Assembly (NCBI RefSeq): GCF_001623875.1
Contig: NZ_LWAE01000008.1
Location: forward strand, 62,001 to 126,000
DNA: 64,000 nucleotides
Reading direction: 5' to 3'
DNA from: Clostridium magnum DSM 2767
GTDB taxonomy: Bacteria; Bacillota; Clostridia; Clostridiales; Clostridiaceae
Shown here piece after piece: positions 62,911 to 64,000 of the stretch. The position numbers and the translations under genes were made by a program. The notes under the pieces are model-generated. The model was not told the origin of the DNA and ran no database searches. It was given only the letters and a program-made list of their open reading frames with translations. Each line of letters opens with the position of its first letter. Position 1 is the stretch's first letter.

Positions 62911-62967
62911 AAATAACAGACTTCTATATAGAAACTTTAATGGTCTCTATATAGAAGTCTGTTATTT
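62911..62967. terminator. Long-stem terminator after the methyltransferase gene
   Basis: A stem of more than 20 bp, AAATAACAGACTTCTATATA and its complement, closes a 13-nt loop with A/T tails on both sides. It lies 27 nt after the minus-strand gene's stop. Confidence 0.88.
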
Positions 62968-62993
62968 TTAAGATTTTAGACTATGTAATTTAA

Positions 62994-63977
62994 TTATTCA
63001 CATATAGTTACAAATCTTTTAAACTTGCCTTTTGAAACATCGCATCTGTCAACAATATTAAAACCTGATGCAAGAAGATATCTATCCATATTTTCAAAGG
63101 TAAGAATCACCAATCTATTTGATATTTTACGAGCACTGTTTATAATATCTACTTGATCTTTAAGAGTAGTTGGAGAAAATAAGCCATAGGGAAGGTCTAT
63201 GATTGCTACATCAAACTTATCTGTTATTGTATTCATGTCTCCTGTAGTTATGACATTTTCATATCCAAAGTGCTCAAGATTCTTCTTTGCATTTTCGGCT
63301 ATCAGGGGGTTTAGTTCATATCCTATAATATCAATGCCCTGGGATAATGCTTCTACAAGTACTGTTCCAATGCCACAGCAAGGGTCTATGACTTTTAATT
63401 TTAAATTATTTGATACTGCAATATTTACAATAGCTCTTGAAGCCTTTACACCAAGGGCATTGGAATATGAATAAGGTTTTCTATTATGCAAGTGCCATTT
63501 AGATTCATTCAGTTCATATTCACCTAGTATCCATTTATCATGAACCTTTGTTATAGCTAGAAGTAATTCTGGATACTGCATTTCTGCTTCTCCATTAATA
63601 TTCATTCCAATTAGGTATTCAATCTTTCTTCTTTCATCTAAGTGGAGAATTTCATCACCATAATTCACATAGGAAACTTTAAATTTATCAAGAGATAATT
63701 TATCAGTGGTAATTTGATGTACTATATCTTCTAGTGTATTTCCAGTATACATTATTGATATACACTCCTTTAGAAAAGGACTTCTAGAGGGACTAACATG
63801 ATGATAAGAAAAAAAGTGTTTTTTACAGGGAATTTTATTGAAAAGAGTTTTCATTTCCATTTTGCATAGATTTTCTTCATCCAAAGCATATTTAATTGTA
63901 TAGAAATATGGTTTAATCAAACCTTTTATATTCACTTTTGGTTTTACTGAATATGCTAATTTAGTATTAGTTTTCAT
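62994..63977 (-). CDS. Trm11/THUMP-type RNA methyltransferase family protein
   Basis: 327 residues. The C-terminal half is a Rossmann methyltransferase with IDPCCGIGTVLVEAL (~196-210), IGYELNPLIAENAKKNL (~217) and the catalytic IDLPYGLFS (~262), the N6/N2-amino methyltransferase form used on RNA. The N-terminal half resembles the TRM11-like lead. The ATG at 63977 has no good ribosome binding site and the frame stays open to the window edge, so the true start may lie outside. Substrate not determined. Confidence 0.72.
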   Translation of the reverse strand: MKTNTKLAYSVKPKVNIKGLIKPYFYTIKYALDEENLCKMEMKTLFNKIPCKKHFFSYHHVSPSRSPFLKECISIMYTGNTLEDIVHQITTDKLSLDKFKVSYVNYGDEILHLDERRKIEYLIGMNINGEAEMQYPELLLAITKVHDKWILGEYELNESKWHLHNRKPYSYSNALGVKASRAIVNIAVSNNLKLKVIDPCCGIGTVLVEALSQGIDIIGYELNPLIAENAKKNLEHFGYENVITTGDMNTITDKFDVAIIDLPYGLFSPTTLKDQVDIINSARKISNRLVILTFENMDRYLLASGFNIVDRCDVSKGKFKRFVTICE

Positions 63978-64000
63978 TTTAATAGGGGTTAATCGAAACA

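Overview
The window is AT-rich chromosomal DNA of a spore-forming anaerobic Firmicute, most likely a Clostridium. The grounds are the AGGAGG-type ribosome binding sites, a gerK-type spore germination operon, CWB2 cell-wall repeats, a Clostridium-like tRNA cluster and anaerobic redox enzymes. I see no prophage, CRISPR array or transposase gene.

Region 1 (1-17.4 kb) is a molybdenum-hydroxylase locus. After the end of a YitT membrane protein gene comes a collapsed relic (about 1.0-1.6 kb) of the operon beside it. The intact operon follows: a sigma-54 promoter, a MoeA-like molybdopterin-binding protein and a Mop-type aldehyde oxidoreductase. Behind it lies a tightly packed accessory series: flavin/Fe-S/CCG oxidoreductase, small CxxC redox protein, SAM methyltransferase, C_GCAxxG_C_C protein, radical SAM protein resembling pterin and lipid methylases, PaaK-like adenylating enzyme, XdhC, MobA-like nucleotidyltransferase fused to an HD domain, histidine phosphatase, and a sigma-54 activator. 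I read it as a maturation, and perhaps cofactor-modification, pathway for the Mo enzyme under its own activator. It is the best candidate here for an incompletely described system.

Region 2 (17.4-25 kb) holds a dipeptidase, bioY with a clear BirA operator, a frameshifted birA, small hypothetical genes, an MFS transporter, RNase Z and a YbdM-like kinase coupled to a His/Ser/Tyr-rich peptide. Region 3 (25-37.7 kb) has a 1366-residue SF1 helicase with a C-terminal nuclease-like domain, an NADH-oxidase-type flavoprotein, TspO, glnS with malic enzyme 1, and a sensor diguanylate cyclase.

Region 4 (38-51.3 kb) contains gerKA-gerKB plus two tandem gerKC-like genes without a lipobox cysteine, malic enzyme 2 with a 2HCT malate/citrate transporter, nine tRNAs, a 380-bp foldback element, pspA with a Cys-rich partner, and a CitA/DcuS-type two-component system that may control malate use. 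Region 5 (51.4-64 kb) holds an amidase, a DUF3298 protein, an Nramp transporter behind a 28-bp perfect palindrome, a GGDEF-EAL protein, a NIF3-like small protein, a 3D-domain protein, a chemoreceptor and a Trm11-like methyltransferase.

A dispersed two-hairpin repeat, up to 181 bp, occurs about eleven times between genes in both orientations. Several copies are internally deleted and some touch gene ends or ribosome binding sites.
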